DNA of 64,000 bases, taken from assembly GCF_000429125.1 (NCBI RefSeq), contig NZ_AUBG01000011.1:1-64000 (forward strand), given 5' to 3'. The notes under the pieces were generated by a model. That model saw only the letters and a list, made by a program, of their open reading frames with translations. It made no database searches and had not been told where the DNA came from. The position numbers and the translations under genes were made by a program. Position 1 is the first letter of the stretch. The number at the start of each line of letters is the position of its first letter. Shown here in pieces: positions 43,445 through 51,546 of this stretch. This stretch comes from Aequorivita capsosiphonis DSM 23843 (lineage in GTDB: Bacteria > Bacteroidota > Bacteroidia > Flavobacteriales > Flavobacteriaceae).

Positions 43445-43825
43445 TTAAAACGGAAGATCGTCGTGTTCCTCTTCGTTAAAGTCTTTTGCAGGTTCAAATG
43501 CTTCTGCTGGAGGCATTGGAGGCATATTTCCTCCTGAAGGCACATCCTGTGATACGTTTTCAACACGCCATCCTTGAATGCTGTTAAAGTACTTTGTTTC
43601 GCCTTGTGGGTTTACCCACTCACGACCGCGAACATTGATACTAACTTTTACATCCTGCCCTACTTTATAGCTGTTCAACAAATCGGTTTTATCCTGCACA
43701 AACTCAATCATTATGTGCTGTGGATATTGCTCTTCGGTAGTAATTACCATCTCTCGCTTTCTAAAACCGTTATTGCCATAGGTTTTAGTTTCGTCTATCA
43801 TTTTGATTTTTCCTTGTAATTCCAT
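43445..43825 (-). CDS. DUF3127 single-stranded-DNA-binding-like protein
   Basis: A 126-residue cytoplasmic protein with an OB-like beta-rich core (LQGKIKMIDETKTYGNNGFRKREMVI, QDVKVSINVRGREW, YFNSIQGWRVENV) and a disordered acidic tail ending in DDLPF. That tail resembles SSB C-termini, which recruit partners. Members are annotated DUF3127; an SSB-like role is inferred from fold pattern and tail only. Confidence 0.85.
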   Translation of the reverse strand: MELQGKIKMIDETKTYGNNGFRKREMVITTEEQYPQHIMIEFVQDKTDLLNSYKVGQDVKVSINVRGREWVNPQGETKYFNSIQGWRVENVSQDVPSGGNMPPMPPAEAFEPAKDFNEEEHDDLPF

Positions 43826-43942
43826 TGTTTTATTATTTATTCTTTATTGCTATTCTCTATTTTATATTGTTATTTTTTATTGAAATGGCACGCGATAAAT
43901 CGCGAGAATACGGCAACTGTGAATGCAATTCCGTATGTCACT

Positions 43943-43967
43943 TCTCCCCCTTTAGGGGTCGGGGGTG
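43943..43967 (+). repeat. GC-rich palindromic repeat at the flavin reductase 3' end
   Basis: CTCCCCCTTTAGGGG followed by TCGGGGGT. It supplies the last codons and the TAA stop (43952) of the flavin reductase gene on the opposite strand. It resembles the two repeat sites in leuS. Confidence 0.55.
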
Positions 43968-44845
43968 AATCCAGAATTTGCCAGCAACATCTTCCAAGCT
44001 TCCGACACTTTTCCTTCACAAAGAAACTCTTGAGCTCTTTTATGAATTACTTCAGAATTATTAGAATTCAAAATTCCTTTTAATTCTTCGGAAGCGTTTA
44101 TAAAGGTAATAATTTCTTCTGAATTAGGGAAACTTTCTACATTCCCCAACATCCCTAAATCATTACCGGTTAACACTTTACTATTACGAATTTCTTCAGA
44201 CAGCTTATCAATACCAACTCCCAAGGTTGTTAAAGGTTTTGGTACTTCAAAAAGGCCTGATTTCGCCCGGCTGTACCAACCCCCTCCAAGTCTTGAAACC
44301 GTGTCGATTTTATAGGGATCAATCGATCCATTTTCATCTAGAATTTCTTCTTTTATATGAAGTTTTACCACTTCACAAATAACCAAATTACCCGCGCCAC
44401 CTTCTTTTCCAAGGCTAATAACATCGTTCACTTTACATTCCAATTGCACAGGAGCTTCCGCTACGCGTGGTGGTTTTATATGCTCTGAATCCAATTCAGT
44501 AAAACCAGCTTTTGTAAATTCATTTATACCTTTTGCATATTCCGTAGAAGAAAGTGAAACTTGCTGAACCATTGCATAGTTTACAATGTTTATAACAACC
44601 TCTGGCACCTCAAGAATATTCTCATAAGTGTGTTTGGTCGTATTATCGCGCCCACGTCTTGCCGGCGAAAACACCAAAATTGGTGGATTTGCACTAAAAA
44701 CATTAAAAAAACTAAATGGGGAAAGATTGACGTTTCCTTCAGCATCCACAGTACTTGCAAAGCAGATAGGTCTTGGCGATACCGCACCTAAAAGATAGCC
44801 GTGCAACTTTCCAGTGGATAATTCGTTTGGTTCAATTGATATCAT
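43952..44845 (-). CDS. Flavin reductase family protein
   Basis: About 297 residues from the ATG at 44845 (MISIEPNEL); an upstream start at 44863 is possible but would overlap the -7 box TACATTTG (44859-44852). The FMN-binding split-barrel domain fills residues about 1-200 (GYLLGAVSPRPICFASTVDAEGNVNLSPFSFFN, SPARRGRDNTTKHT). The C-terminal 90 residues are a family extension. Such proteins supply reduced flavin or act as stand-alone FMN oxidoreductases. The extreme C-terminus (GFTPDP) is coded by a GC-rich repeat. Confidence 0.85.
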   Translation of the reverse strand: MISIEPNELSTGKLHGYLLGAVSPRPICFASTVDAEGNVNLSPFSFFNVFSANPPILVFSPARRGRDNTTKHTYENILEVPEVVINIVNYAMVQQVSLSSTEYAKGINEFTKAGFTELDSEHIKPPRVAEAPVQLECKVNDVISLGKEGGAGNLVICEVVKLHIKEEILDENGSIDPYKIDTVSRLGGGWYSRAKSGLFEVPKPLTTLGVGIDKLSEEIRNSKVLTGNDLGMLGNVESFPNSEEIITFINASEELKGILNSNNSEVIHKRAQEFLCEGKVSEAWKMLLANSGFTPDP

Positions 44846-44964
44846 AACCTGCAAATGTACCAAAGATTATAGCTTGTAAAAACTCCATTGTACAATAATA
44901 TCAACATATTTGCTTTATATTTAAACCTGCCTTCGGCAAACCAAGAGGATAACAATTATTTTAT

Positions 44965-46119
44965 ATGTTTCGCAACAAATCACTCTCCCGTTGGGGTTTT
45001 ATTTTAGCTTCAATTTTTGTAGTCTGCCTGATTTTATGGAATACTTATATTTTCTTTAATCAATTAAAGGAAAATGAGCGTAGAAAAATGGAGATTTGGG
45101 CAGTTGCACAAGAGGAACTTGAACAAAGCCAGGTTGGAGATGGCGTGAGCCTGAGTGAGACTGCGCTAACTATTATTCAAAGTAATAGTTCCACGCCCAT
45201 GATTTTACATTCTTTAAAAGAAGACAGTTACACTGGAAGGAATATAGATGAGAAAGTACTCAACAATGAAAAAGCTTTAAAAAAGAAAATCGATCAATTT
45301 ATTTCAGAGTATAAACCTTTGGAAGTAAAATACAACGATCAAGTTCTTTCTGTAATTTATTTCGGGAATTCACCATTAATAAACAAACTGAAATATTACC
45401 CCGCGGCGCTTATATTGATAATATTCCTTTTCATCTTAGCTGTATATCTATTTTATAAAACCTCAAAATCTTCGGAACAAAATAGACTTTGGGCAGGAAT
45501 GGCAAAAGAAACCGCCCATCAAATTGGCACGCCTCTTTCCTCCTTGGTTGGTTGGACCGAAATATTAAAGGATGAAAATGTAAATCCGGAATATATTGTA
45601 GAAATGGAGAAAGACATTAGCCGCTTGGAAATGATAACGGATCGTTTTTCAAAAATTGGCTCTATTCCAAAATTGGAGCGTTGTGATTTAGTTGAAGAAA
45701 CAAAAACTACTTTTTACTACCTTCAGAAACGCACTTCTAAGATGATTAATTTTCAACTGAATATTCCTGAAGAACCTATCTATATTGAAATGAATCCACA
45801 ACTTTTAAGTTGGACGATTGAGAATTTAGTAAAAAATGGCATTGACGCAATGAAAGGAAAAGGAGCTATCACTATTTCCATAAGCAAAAACTCAAAATAT
45901 GCGTTGGTTCATATAACAGATACTGGAAAAGGTTTGACCAAAAGTGAATTCAGAAGAATATTTACACCGGGCCATACCACAAAAAAACGTGGGTGGGGAC
46001 TTGGACTCTCACTTGCAAAGCGTATTATTGAGGAATACCATAAAGGGAAAATACGCGTTTTAAAAAGTGTTCCAAATCAGGGAACAACCATGGAGATTGC
46101 ATTAAAGATTGAAAATTAA
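44965..46119 (+). CDS. Membrane sensor histidine kinase
   Basis: A 384-residue kinase. Two membrane segments (about 9-30 and 145-168) enclose a periplasmic domain of about 115 residues. HisKA carries the phospho-His in AKETAHQIGTPLSSLVGW; the ATPase has ENLVKNGIDAM (N box), DTGKGL (G1) and RGWGLGLSLAKRI (G2). No response regulator is adjacent, so it is an orphan kinase. The next gene, a small zinc-ribbon protein, starts 3 bases after its stop. Confidence 0.9.
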   Translation: MFRNKSLSRWGFILASIFVVCLILWNTYIFFNQLKENERRKMEIWAVAQEELEQSQVGDGVSLSETALTIIQSNSSTPMILHSLKEDSYTGRNIDEKVLNNEKALKKKIDQFISEYKPLEVKYNDQVLSVIYFGNSPLINKLKYYPAALILIIFLFILAVYLFYKTSKSSEQNRLWAGMAKETAHQIGTPLSSLVGWTEILKDENVNPEYIVEMEKDISRLEMITDRFSKIGSIPKLERCDLVEETKTTFYYLQKRTSKMINFQLNIPEEPIYIEMNPQLLSWTIENLVKNGIDAMKGKGAITISISKNSKYALVHITDTGKGLTKSEFRRIFTPGHTTKKRGWGLGLSLAKRIIEEYHKGKIRVLKSVPNQGTTMEIALKIEN

Positions 46120-46122
46120 AAG

Positions 46123-46467
46123 ATGAGCAAAAAAACCCATAGCTTGCATACTGCAAGACTTCACAACAATTGTCCAACTTGTTTCGGAACAGATGGCTTG
46201 GAATTTACTTTTACCCAAGACGAAAAAGAAACCCCGTTTTTCCACAAACCCGAAAAGCAGGTTGACGAAAAATTGTATTGCCATAAGTGCAAAAGTCAGA
46301 TACACCCAGTAAACTGGACAGAAGATATTGAAAGAGTTTATGATTATAACAGAAAAATAGCGGAAACCAATAAACAATATTTACAGGTAAAACCGCTATT
46401 TTATATATTGATTGTGGTGGCAATTATTTTGGTTGCCGCAGGAATTTACTTCTTGATAGCTTCATAA
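46123..46467 (+). CDS. Small membrane protein with paired Cys motifs
   Basis: A 114-residue protein I do not recognise as a named family. It has two CxxC pairs (NNCPTCFG near residue 17 and LYCHKCKS near residue 53) that could form one zinc ribbon. A single membrane segment lies at the C-terminus (FYILIVVAIILVAAGIYFLIAS), giving a tail-anchored topology. It begins 3 bases after the histidine kinase stop, so it is cotranscribed. It ends 2 bases from the convergent HIT gene. Confidence 0.7.
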   Translation: MSKKTHSLHTARLHNNCPTCFGTDGLEFTFTQDEKETPFFHKPEKQVDEKLYCHKCKSQIHPVNWTEDIERVYDYNRKIAETNKQYLQVKPLFYILIVVAIILVAAGIYFLIAS

Positions 46468-46469
46468 GG

Positions 46470-46859
46470 CTAGAATTTTTCGTTAATGGCAAGCGCCAAA
46501 GCTTCAAACTCTTCGGAAGTCATTTTCACTTTTTTGGTGAAACGCATATCATCCATTTCATTTAACGGAATAAGATGCACATGCACGTGAGGTACTTCCA
46601 GCCCTACAACTGCCATCCCTACGCGTTTGCAAGGAACGGTTTTTTCAATGGCCTGGGCAACTCTTCGGGAAAATTGCATCAACTGTAGATACAGATGTTC
46701 CCCCATATCAAAAACTTTGTCAATTTCTTCTTTTGGAACACATAAGGTATGTCCTTTTGAATTCGGGTTTATATCTAAAAAGGCGATGAAATTATCATCT
46801 TCTGCTACTTTGTAACAGGGTATTTCGCCTTCAATGATTTTTGTGAAAATTGACGCCAT
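46470..46859 (-). CDS. HIT family nucleotide hydrolase
   Basis: A 129-residue protein of the histidine triad family with the triad HVHVHLIPL near residue 98 and FLDINPNSKGHTLCVPK near residue 28. HIT proteins hydrolyse nucleotide phosphoramidates such as aminoacyl adenylates or Ap4A. It follows greA with a 2-base gap, forming a greA-hit operon. Confidence 0.92.
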   Translation of the reverse strand: MASIFTKIIEGEIPCYKVAEDDNFIAFLDINPNSKGHTLCVPKEEIDKVFDMGEHLYLQLMQFSRRVAQAIEKTVPCKRVGMAVVGLEVPHVHVHLIPLNEMDDMRFTKKVKMTSEEFEALALAINEKF

Positions 46860-46861
46860 AA

Positions 46862-47338
46862 TTAATCTCTAGATATTTCTAATATATCAAATTTAAGAAT
46901 TCCATTTGGAACTTGAATTTCAGCAACATCTCCCTTTTGTTTGCCTAATAATCCTCTCCCAATAGGTGAATCTACGGAAATTTTTCCATTTTTTAGGTCG
47001 GCTTCGCTTTGGGCAACAAGTTTATACTTCATTTCCATGCCATTCGCCTGGTTTTTTAACTTCACTGTAGAGTGAACTAAAATTTTGCTCAAATCCAATT
47101 TCGATTCGTCAATTAATCTGGCGTTTGCAAGAACTTCTTCCAATTTTGATATCCTCATTTCGAGCATTCCTTGGGCTTCCTTGGCGGCATCGTATTCAGC
47201 ATTTTCACTCAAATCTCCCTTGTCTCGGGCTTCACCAATAGCATTAGACGCTTTTGGGCGTTCAACATCGCGAAGATGATCTAACTCCTCTCTTAATTTT
47301 TTTAATCCCTCTGGGCTATAATATGATACTTTACTCAT
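46862..47338 (-). CDS. greA: Transcription elongation factor GreA
   Basis: A 158-residue factor that enters the secondary channel of RNA polymerase and stimulates cleavage of backtracked RNA. The N-terminal coiled coil (residues about 8-75, with GDLSENAEYDAAKEAQG at its tip, the acidic Asp/Glu essential for cleavage) is followed by an FKBP-like domain ending at ILKFDILEI. Its leader contains two hairpins with T runs and a -7 box (47465-47458). Confidence 0.95.
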   Translation of the reverse strand: MSKVSYYSPEGLKKLREELDHLRDVERPKASNAIGEARDKGDLSENAEYDAAKEAQGMLEMRISKLEEVLANARLIDESKLDLSKILVHSTVKLKNQANGMEMKYKLVAQSEADLKNGKISVDSPIGRGLLGKQKGDVAEIQVPNGILKFDILEISRD

Positions 47339-47384
47339 AATTTCATCGTTTGTGTATGTAGAACATACCTATTCTTTAATATAC

Positions 47385-47449
47385 AAAATCCCGACTAGTG
47401 GCGGGACTCACTTAAATAAACTGAAAAAATCCCATGCGATGACGGGATT
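47385..47449 (-). promoter_or_regulatory. Tandem terminator-like hairpins in the greA leader
   Basis: On the minus strand AATCCC...GGGATT followed by TTTT (47449-47424) is the first hairpin. The second is TCCCG...CGGGA followed by TTTT (47406-47385). No gene on the minus strand ends upstream, so these lie in the greA leader rather than behind another gene. They could attenuate greA, as is known for the E. coli greA leader. Confidence 0.5.
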
Positions 47450-47457
47450 GTATTAAA

Positions 47458-47465
47458 CAAATATA
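47458..47465 (-). promoter_or_regulatory. -7 box of greA
   Basis: TATATTTG on the minus strand fits TAnnTTTG. Transcription would begin near 47452, immediately before the first leader hairpin. No TTG -33 box is visible. Confidence 0.45.
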
Positions 47466-47565
47466 CTAAAAATTTCCTTGCTTTGTTATTTATTGTAATT
47501 TCGGCCTCAAATTTTAATTCTCTCAATAACAGATTATAATAATATAGCAGCTAAAAAAAATTAGT

Positions 47566-47597
47566 TTGGCATTACAGTCAAAACTTTCTTACTTTAT
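47566..47597 (+). promoter_or_regulatory. Candidate promoter of the 147-residue lipoprotein gene
   Basis: TTG (47566-47568), a 21-base spacer, then TACTTTAT (47590-47597), six of the eight -7 consensus positions counting the free n positions. The ATG is only 13 bases downstream. Confidence 0.3.
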
Positions 47598-47609
47598 ACC
47601 TACATACAA

Positions 47610-48053
47610 ATGAAAAACAAACCGCTCTTTCTTTTAATTCTCGTTGGCTTTATCATGCTTTCATGTTCAAAAAGCGATGACAAATTAGATAGAAATCCAT
47701 TTTTGGCAGATCCCTTAGTTAACTTAAGGTTGAATTTAAACTTACCTGAATACAATTCTTTAAAATTTCCTGGAAACTCGGTAATTACCGGACAAGGAAT
47801 TAAAGGCGTTGTGGTTTTTTGTGTAAGTGAAACCCAATATTTGGCTTTTGAACTTTCCGACCCCAACCACGTTCCCAGCCAATGTTCCAGAATGGAGGTA
47901 GATGGGCCCATTGCCACTTGTCCGTGCGAAACTGACACCAACGAATACAACATAGTCAACCTTGGAAGACATACCACAGAACCGGATACAAAATACCCCA
48001 TGTTGCAATATCGTGCCGAGCGCAATGGGAATAATATTATAATTAGTAATTGA
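47610..48053 (+). CDS. Small lipoprotein with Rieske-like Cys pattern
   Basis: A 147-residue lipoprotein (signal ends in MLSC, Cys19). The mature part is beta-rich and has a fold pattern reminiscent of a Rieske domain (QCSRMEVDGPIATCPCETDT), but the His ligands of the CxH...CxxH motif are missing. Cluster binding is therefore doubtful. I recognise similar proteins in Flavobacteriaceae only as hypothetical. It is divergent from greA. Confidence 0.62.
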   Translation: MKNKPLFLLILVGFIMLSCSKSDDKLDRNPFLADPLVNLRLNLNLPEYNSLKFPGNSVITGQGIKGVVVFCVSETQYLAFELSDPNHVPSQCSRMEVDGPIATCPCETDTNEYNIVNLGRHTTEPDTKYPMLQYRAERNGNNIIISN

Positions 48054-48085
48054 TCAATTATATGTAAAGCAGTAAAATTAAAAAT

Positions 48086-48742
48086 ATGAACCTCAAAAAA
48101 TACCTACTAATATTTTCACTTTTCATTTTTGCGAATACGTATGCTCAATTTAATATAAATACAAATCCTTTTTGGAAAGCAGAAATGGAAATGGTTGACG
48201 GAACTATCAAAAATGGTTTTGCTCAAGTTCCAAATGTTTCAAAATTAAAAAATGTAATTTTTAAAACATCGCTGAATGGTGAGAAGGAAAGTTTAAAGCG
48301 AAATCTTATACAAAAATTAAAAGTTGAATCTCCAAATGGTAAAAACTATTTATATGAAAAAGCGGCAATTGTAAATACACTAAAAGGAAATTCTTCTTCA
48401 GGGACAGCTTTAATGTTGGTTGAGGCTAAAAATGACTACGTTACTTTTTATATTCAATCTGCAGCATATAGAGTAAATGAAGAAACAGATGAAATCGTTT
48501 TGTTCTACAGATACCAACAAGGCTCTGATTATCCAACTATCGGAAGATATATTAAAAAAGCAGATGCGGAAAAAGCAAATATGTTTTATATTACCAATGT
48601 TATCGGTGGTTTTAAAAGATGTGCAATGTATCATTTAACTGAAGACCCTGCTTTGTTGGAGAAGATTGAAAATAATACCTTAGGAAAAAATGAAATACCC
48701 CAGATTATTGCAGAATACATAGCAACAACGAATACTAAATAA
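48086..48742 (+). CDS. Exported protein of unknown function
   Basis: A 218-residue protein with a signal peptide (MNLKKYLLIFSLFIFANTYAQ) and no lipobox or membrane segment, so it is periplasmic or secreted. The mature protein begins with a beta-rich stretch (EMEMVDGTIKNGFAQVP, VIFKTSLNGEKESLKR) and ends helically. I do not recognise a family. It follows the lipoprotein gene by 32 bases and may share its transcript. Confidence 0.65.
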   Translation: MNLKKYLLIFSLFIFANTYAQFNINTNPFWKAEMEMVDGTIKNGFAQVPNVSKLKNVIFKTSLNGEKESLKRNLIQKLKVESPNGKNYLYEKAAIVNTLKGNSSSGTALMLVEAKNDYVTFYIQSAAYRVNEETDEIVLFYRYQQGSDYPTIGRYIKKADAEKANMFYITNVIGGFKRCAMYHLTEDPALLEKIENNTLGKNEIPQIIAEYIATTNTK

Positions 48743-48817
48743 AAAGAAATATTTACGCTACCAAAATCTTTATTAAAATTTCTACTAAAAGTTTACCCCT
48801 ACACCAAACTACTTCTA

Positions 48818-48852
48818 CTCCGCTCTACAACCATGTTGTTCATAAAGCGGAG
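48818..48852. other. Nested hairpin between converging genes
   Basis: CTCCGCT (48818-48824) pairs with AGCGGAG (48846-48852), and inside it ACAAC (48827-48831) pairs with GTTGT (48835-48839). No T run follows, so it is not a clear terminator. Confidence 0.35.
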
Positions 48853-48925
48853 CCGAAATCACAAATTTTAAAGTAAAAAATACTTCCTACCAATACTTCG
48901 GCTGCTCTAAGCATCCAGATTAAAT

Positions 48926-51118
48926 TTAAAACTTAACGGTAGCTCCAATAAGAAAATTAATAGTTGCCTGCGGATAATAACCTGCGCCATCAACAGTGGT
49001 AACCGTTCCTGGATCGCTGTAATCATCATCGTAAGTATAAAAATAACCGTTGGATTCATATTTAACGTTAAAGATGTTATTCACCAAAGCTGAAAGAGCT
49101 ATTTCCTTTATCCACGGAAGCCCATCAAAAGTATATACAATATTTAAATCATTAATAAAGTAGCTATCCAATTTTGAAGCTTCGCTATCAATATTTCCCA
49201 TATATTGCTCTCCTACAAACTTTGAAAGAAAACCAAGTTGCAATTTTTTTGTTGGCGTATATTCCAACATATTTCCAGCAACAACAGCTGGTGAAAATGA
49301 AATGTTTGTACTTCCAAGATTCACCAATTCTCCATCGCGAGAAGTAACAAAATCTATATTCTTATTTGTGCTTAATGCTATATTAGGCATGGTTCTCAAA
49401 TTTTTCAAAAGCTGAACTTCAGCATCTACTTCCAATCCGAGGCGATAACTTTTTCCGCTGCTAGTTCTTAAAGCTGAACCTACATCATTCAATTCACCTG
49501 AAAGCACCAATTGATCGGTATAATTCATATAAAACACATTCGTATTCACCTTTGTTTTTGCAGAAGCGAAACGCCATCCCAATTCAAAATCATCCAATTT
49601 TTCTGGGGTAATGATTCCTTGTTCATAATCATTGCGCGAAGGTTCGCGATGTGCTTTTCCGTATGAAAAATAAAATTGATTAGAAGAACTCAATTTATAG
49701 GTCAATCCAGCTTTCGGATTAAAAAATGCATAGCTTTCATCATAAATCATTTCAACCAAATCTGAAGTGATTCCTGTAGTTTTATAGTTTAAAAACCGAC
49801 CTTGTAAATCTCCAAAAACACTCCATTGCGAGTTGATTCTATAAGTAGCTTTTGAAAAAACGGTGAATTCAGTTTTCTTCGCATTGCTATCATAATAAGG
49901 CTCTCGAATTTCAGAATTACTGGCATATCGCGCCCAGATTACTTCGCCATAATGATCGCCAGTGTAGTAGCTATAAAAGGCTCCGCCAGTAAAATCAATT
50001 TTATTATTCTTATAGTTTACGTTGGCATTGGCTGCATAAAAGTGATTATCTAACCAACGACGCCTAATTAAATCGGTTTTATTTATGGTATCACTCCCGT
50101 TCACGATAGGCTCAAATCCGTATGTTTTAAATTTCTGATCCTCTTTGTATTGTTCAAAATAACCTCGGCCTCTGGTATAATTTATTGATAAATTGGTACT
50201 CCAGTGATTATCAAAACGCTGATTCCAAAATAGTTGATAATGGTCCTGGGCATAATTATCTATTTCATTGTCATAAAACTGAATGTTTCCATCTTCATCA
50301 GTGTACATTCCAGCGGTATTATAGGTTCTGTCATTTTTCAGTTTTTCAGGATCTTCCAAACCGTTCCACGATTGATAAGTAATGTTCTTACCTCCAAAAG
50401 CCAAAGCTTTTATCAAGGTGTTGCTATCCACAAAAGCAGCTTGTAGAAAATATGATTTCAAGTCTGAACTGGCTCTGTCTATATAACCATCAGATTTGAT
50501 GGTTGACAACCTTCCTGCTAATTCAAAATGATCTGAAAGTAAGCCAGTGCTGAACTTGACGTTGTGTTTATGTGTGTTATAGCTTCCGAAGGAATTTGAT
50601 ATTTCTCCATTGGCTTCATTGGAAACGGCATCGCTCAATAAATTCAAACTTGCACCAAAAGCACCTGAGCCGTTGGTGGAAGTCCCGACGCCCCGCTGTA
50701 ATTGTAAGCTTTGAACTGATGAAGTAAAGTCGGGTAAATTCACCCAAAACGAACCTTGGCTTTCCGAATCGTTGTACGGAATTCCATTTAAGGTAACATT
50801 TACGCGCGAGGCATCACTACCACGAACGCGAATGGAGGTATAACCCACCCCAGCTCCCGCATCACTTGTGGTAACAACAGAAGGAAGATAGTTGAGCATA
50901 TACGGAACATCTTGACCGAGATTCCTTTTTTCCAATTCTTCTTTGTCAAGATTGGAATGTGTAATTGGTGAATCTGCCTTCACACGGACCGATTGTACCA
51001 AAACCTCATCCAAAGCTTGAACTTTTGAAGTGTCCTGTGATTTTTCATTTGGCGTTTCCTGAGCAGAAATAGAAAGAAACATGGAAGTAAAAACTGCGGA
51101 AATCAATAATTTTTTCAT
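48926..51118 (-). CDS. TonB-dependent outer-membrane receptor, TPP-riboswitch controlled (probable thiamine uptake)
   Basis: About 730 residues from the ATG at 51118, which begins a good signal peptide (MKKLLISAVFTSMFLSISAQ); the frame opens 12 codons earlier. The plug domain (about 45-155) contains VRVRGSDASRVNVTLNGIPYNDSESQG-type blocks. The 22-strand barrel follows and ends in FLIGATVKF with terminal Phe. A TPP riboswitch and terminator lie directly upstream, so expression should fall when thiamine diphosphate is plentiful. That makes thiamine or a precursor the likely ligand, as for the Bacteroidota THI-regulated receptors. Confidence 0.9.
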   Translation of the reverse strand: MKKLLISAVFTSMFLSISAQETPNEKSQDTSKVQALDEVLVQSVRVKADSPITHSNLDKEELEKRNLGQDVPYMLNYLPSVVTTSDAGAGVGYTSIRVRGSDASRVNVTLNGIPYNDSESQGSFWVNLPDFTSSVQSLQLQRGVGTSTNGSGAFGASLNLLSDAVSNEANGEISNSFGSYNTHKHNVKFSTGLLSDHFELAGRLSTIKSDGYIDRASSDLKSYFLQAAFVDSNTLIKALAFGGKNITYQSWNGLEDPEKLKNDRTYNTAGMYTDEDGNIQFYDNEIDNYAQDHYQLFWNQRFDNHWSTNLSINYTRGRGYFEQYKEDQKFKTYGFEPIVNGSDTINKTDLIRRRWLDNHFYAANANVNYKNNKIDFTGGAFYSYYTGDHYGEVIWARYASNSEIREPYYDSNAKKTEFTVFSKATYRINSQWSVFGDLQGRFLNYKTTGITSDLVEMIYDESYAFFNPKAGLTYKLSSSNQFYFSYGKAHREPSRNDYEQGIITPEKLDDFELGWRFASAKTKVNTNVFYMNYTDQLVLSGELNDVGSALRTSSGKSYRLGLEVDAEVQLLKNLRTMPNIALSTNKNIDFVTSRDGELVNLGSTNISFSPAVVAGNMLEYTPTKKLQLGFLSKFVGEQYMGNIDSEASKLDSYFINDLNIVYTFDGLPWIKEIALSALVNNIFNVKYESNGYFYTYDDDYSDPGTVTTVDGAGYYPQATINFLIGATVKF

Positions 51119-51181
51119 TCGTAATAATTTAGATTTTACGAATAAAAGGGGCATTATTCTCTGTTGATTAAATGCTTACAT

Positions 51182-51222
51182 AAAAAAACCCTGATAACAT
51201 TGCGTCGTGCAATATCACAGGG
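51182..51222 (-). terminator. Expression-platform terminator of the TPP riboswitch
   Basis: On the minus strand CCCTGTGATATTGC and GCAATGTTATCAGGG form a long stem around the loop ACGAC, followed by seven T. It sits between the aptamer and the receptor ATG, the arrangement for ligand-dependent transcription attenuation. Confidence 0.82.
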
Positions 51223-51234
51223 GGTTCCTATTAT

Positions 51235-51380
51235 TTTCCCTTGGCAGCATTACCCGCCCAGGTTCTTTGGGTATAATCTCAGCCAGAATGATTTTCGATT
51301 GTAGATTTCGATTAATGATTTCAGAATTACTTCTGCAATCAAAAATCTAGAATCCGAAATCTAAAATCCCTTGGCACCCC
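51235..51380 (-). promoter_or_regulatory. TPP riboswitch (THI element) of the TonB-dependent receptor gene
   Basis: On the minus strand the conserved aptamer pieces occur in order: GGGGTGCC (51380-51373), GCTGAGATTATACCC, GAACCTGGGCGGGTAATGC and the closing AGGGAA ending near 51235. Between the first two pieces the P3 arm is enlarged by about 80 bases that fold into an AT-rich hairpin with the tip CAGAA-GTAA-TTCTG. A -7 box TAATTTTG lies 15 bases upstream. Confidence 0.92.
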
Positions 51381-51394
51381 TTTGAGATGTTCGG

Positions 51395-51402
51395 CAAAAT
51401 TA
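51395..51402 (-). promoter_or_regulatory. -7 box of the riboswitch-receptor transcript
   Basis: TAATTTTG on the minus strand fits TAnnTTTG. The predicted start near 51389 lies a few bases before the aptamer, as expected. No TTG -33 box visible. Confidence 0.45.
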
Positions 51403-51464
51403 CATATCTTTTTTCGATTTCATATTCACTTTTATTTTCGATTTCGATTTCCCTTCCGTTTTCT

Positions 51465-51488
51465 CGGTTACTGAGCGTAGTCAAAGTA
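51465..51488. repeat. ACTGAGCGTAGTC-type dispersed repeat
   Basis: CGGTTACTGAGCGTAGTCAA resembles the short repeat with core ACTGAGCGTAGTCGAAG that is frequent between genes in Bacteroidota genomes. Only one copy is in this window, so the assignment rests on prior familiarity. Confidence 0.4.
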
Positions 51489-51546
51489 TCATTTTTTTAC
51501 CATATCCTTAATACTTCAATTTTAAGATAGTCTTTACATTTGGCCA

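Larger units (their letters stand above)
51119..51546. other. 428-base intergenic region
   Basis: From right to left it holds a dispersed-repeat-like stretch (51465-51488), the -7 box (51402-51395), the TPP aptamer (51380-51235) and its terminator (51222-51182). Nothing else recognisable except the unassigned promoter of the hybrid kinase gene on the plus strand. Confidence 0.7.
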
